Source: an uncultured Spirochaetaceae bacterium
GTDB lineage: Bacteria > Spirochaetota > Spirochaetia > Sphaerochaetales > Sphaerochaetaceae
Length of the DNA stretch: 64,000 nt
Assembly (NCBI GenBank): GCA_944390725.1
Contig: CALXQU010000002.1
Location: forward strand, 62,001 to 126,000
Reading direction: 5' to 3'
The notes under the pieces were generated by a model. It saw only the letters and a list, made by a program, of their open reading frames with translations, was not told the origin of the DNA and ran no database searches. Positions 63,692 through 64,000 of the stretch are shown here, piece by piece. How positions within the stretch are numbered: position 1 is the stretch's first letter; each line of letters starts with the position of its first letter. The position numbers and the translations under genes are program-made.

Positions 63692-64000
63692 TCAGCAGAT
63701 TCTCCATGATGAAGTCCTTCCTCTGCGGTGTGTTGGCACCCATGTAGAACTCCATCTTATCCTTTATATCCTTGATTGATGTGATCGTGACCGGAAGGAG
63801 CTTCATGTCCTCCCCTATGAAGTCGCCGAACTCATCCGGGCTGATCTCGCCGAGGCCCTTGAAGCGCGTCACCTCGGCGCCCCTGATCCTTGAGATGGCA
63901 TCATCCCGCTCCGCTTCCGTATAGCAGTACTCCATCGTTGCCTTGTTCCTCACCCTGAAAAGGGGCGTCTCGAGTATGAAGAGGCGGCCTGATGTCACGA
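63678..64000 (-). CDS. parE: DNA topoisomerase IV subunit B, C-terminus only
   Basis: The last 107 or so codons of ParE run in from the right edge. GRLFILETPLFRVRNK belongs to the Toprim region, EVTRFKGLGEISPDEFGDFI is the conserved KGLGE motif, and the end ANTPQRKDFIMENL is typical. The ATPase domain lies outside the window. The stop overlaps the parC start, giving a parE-parC operon read leftwards. Confidence 0.92.
   Translation of the reverse strand, partial: VTSGRLFILETPLFRVRNKATMEYCYTEAERDDAISRIRGAEVTRFKGLGEISPDEFGDFIGEDMKLLPVTITSIKDIKDKMEFYMGANTPQRKDFIMENLLNVTG

Overview
The window is dense bacterial DNA. Most of it is GC-rich (a sampled core line counts 57%). The gene content points to an anaerobic, fermentative, sugar-using bacterium. 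It has pyruvate:ferredoxin oxidoreductase, a glutamate dehydrogenase, an iron-type alcohol dehydrogenase, an Mgl sugar ABC importer with an alpha-galactosidase, and a YesM/YesN-type two-component pair. A circularly permuted MglB, the lipoproteins and the protein set suggest a spirochaete, probably near Sphaerochaeta/Treponema. That placement is an inference, because no rRNA gene is present. I recognised no tRNA, rRNA or CRISPR array.

Layout: 1-5.3 kb holds metY (cut by the left edge), an E2-like acyltransferase, an esterase, a Vsr endonuclease and a purine permease. A mostly non-coding stretch at 5.3-5.9 kb ends a possible minus-strand small RNA. 5.9-10.9 kb carries a MATE exporter and a three-gene iron-type ABC importer. 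10.9-16.1 kb (minus) carries phosphofructokinase, a ModE-like regulator, an aminotransferase and ligA. 16.1-28.4 kb (plus) carries a degenerate xanthine-dehydrogenase-like trio, dnaE, a YggT protein, recG, an HD protein, an EamA transporter, rsmD and an acyl-ACP thioesterase. slyX, a regulator and the two-component pair follow. 32.8-40.8 kb (minus) is the mgl operon with alpha-galactosidase. nifJ, a frameshifted PD-(D/E)XK transposase-like gene and gdhA come next. 47.5-51.8 kb (plus) encodes a small membrane protein, a double-receiver/PEP-synthase-like protein and an alcohol dehydrogenase.

From about 51.8 to 61.0 kb composition drops (sampled lines count 42-45% GC), marking an accessory island. 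It contains an unknown lipoprotein, a solitary IS21-type istB with remnant end repeats, a compact operon (WYL regulator, DUF262-DUF1524 protein, second DUF262 protein) and a divergent gene for an ankyrin protein fused to a degenerate FtsK-like motor fold. A near-perfect 18-bp dyad lies between the divergent genes. This is the best candidate for an undescribed, probably defensive, system. The core resumes with an RluA-type pseudouridine synthase and parC/parE.

Two broader patterns stand out. At least seven genes have a -10 box placed so that transcription would begin at the start codon, with no Shine-Dalgarno at a normal distance, suggesting frequent leaderless mRNAs. The mgl operon encodes both a canonical-order and a circularly permuted sugar-binding protein.
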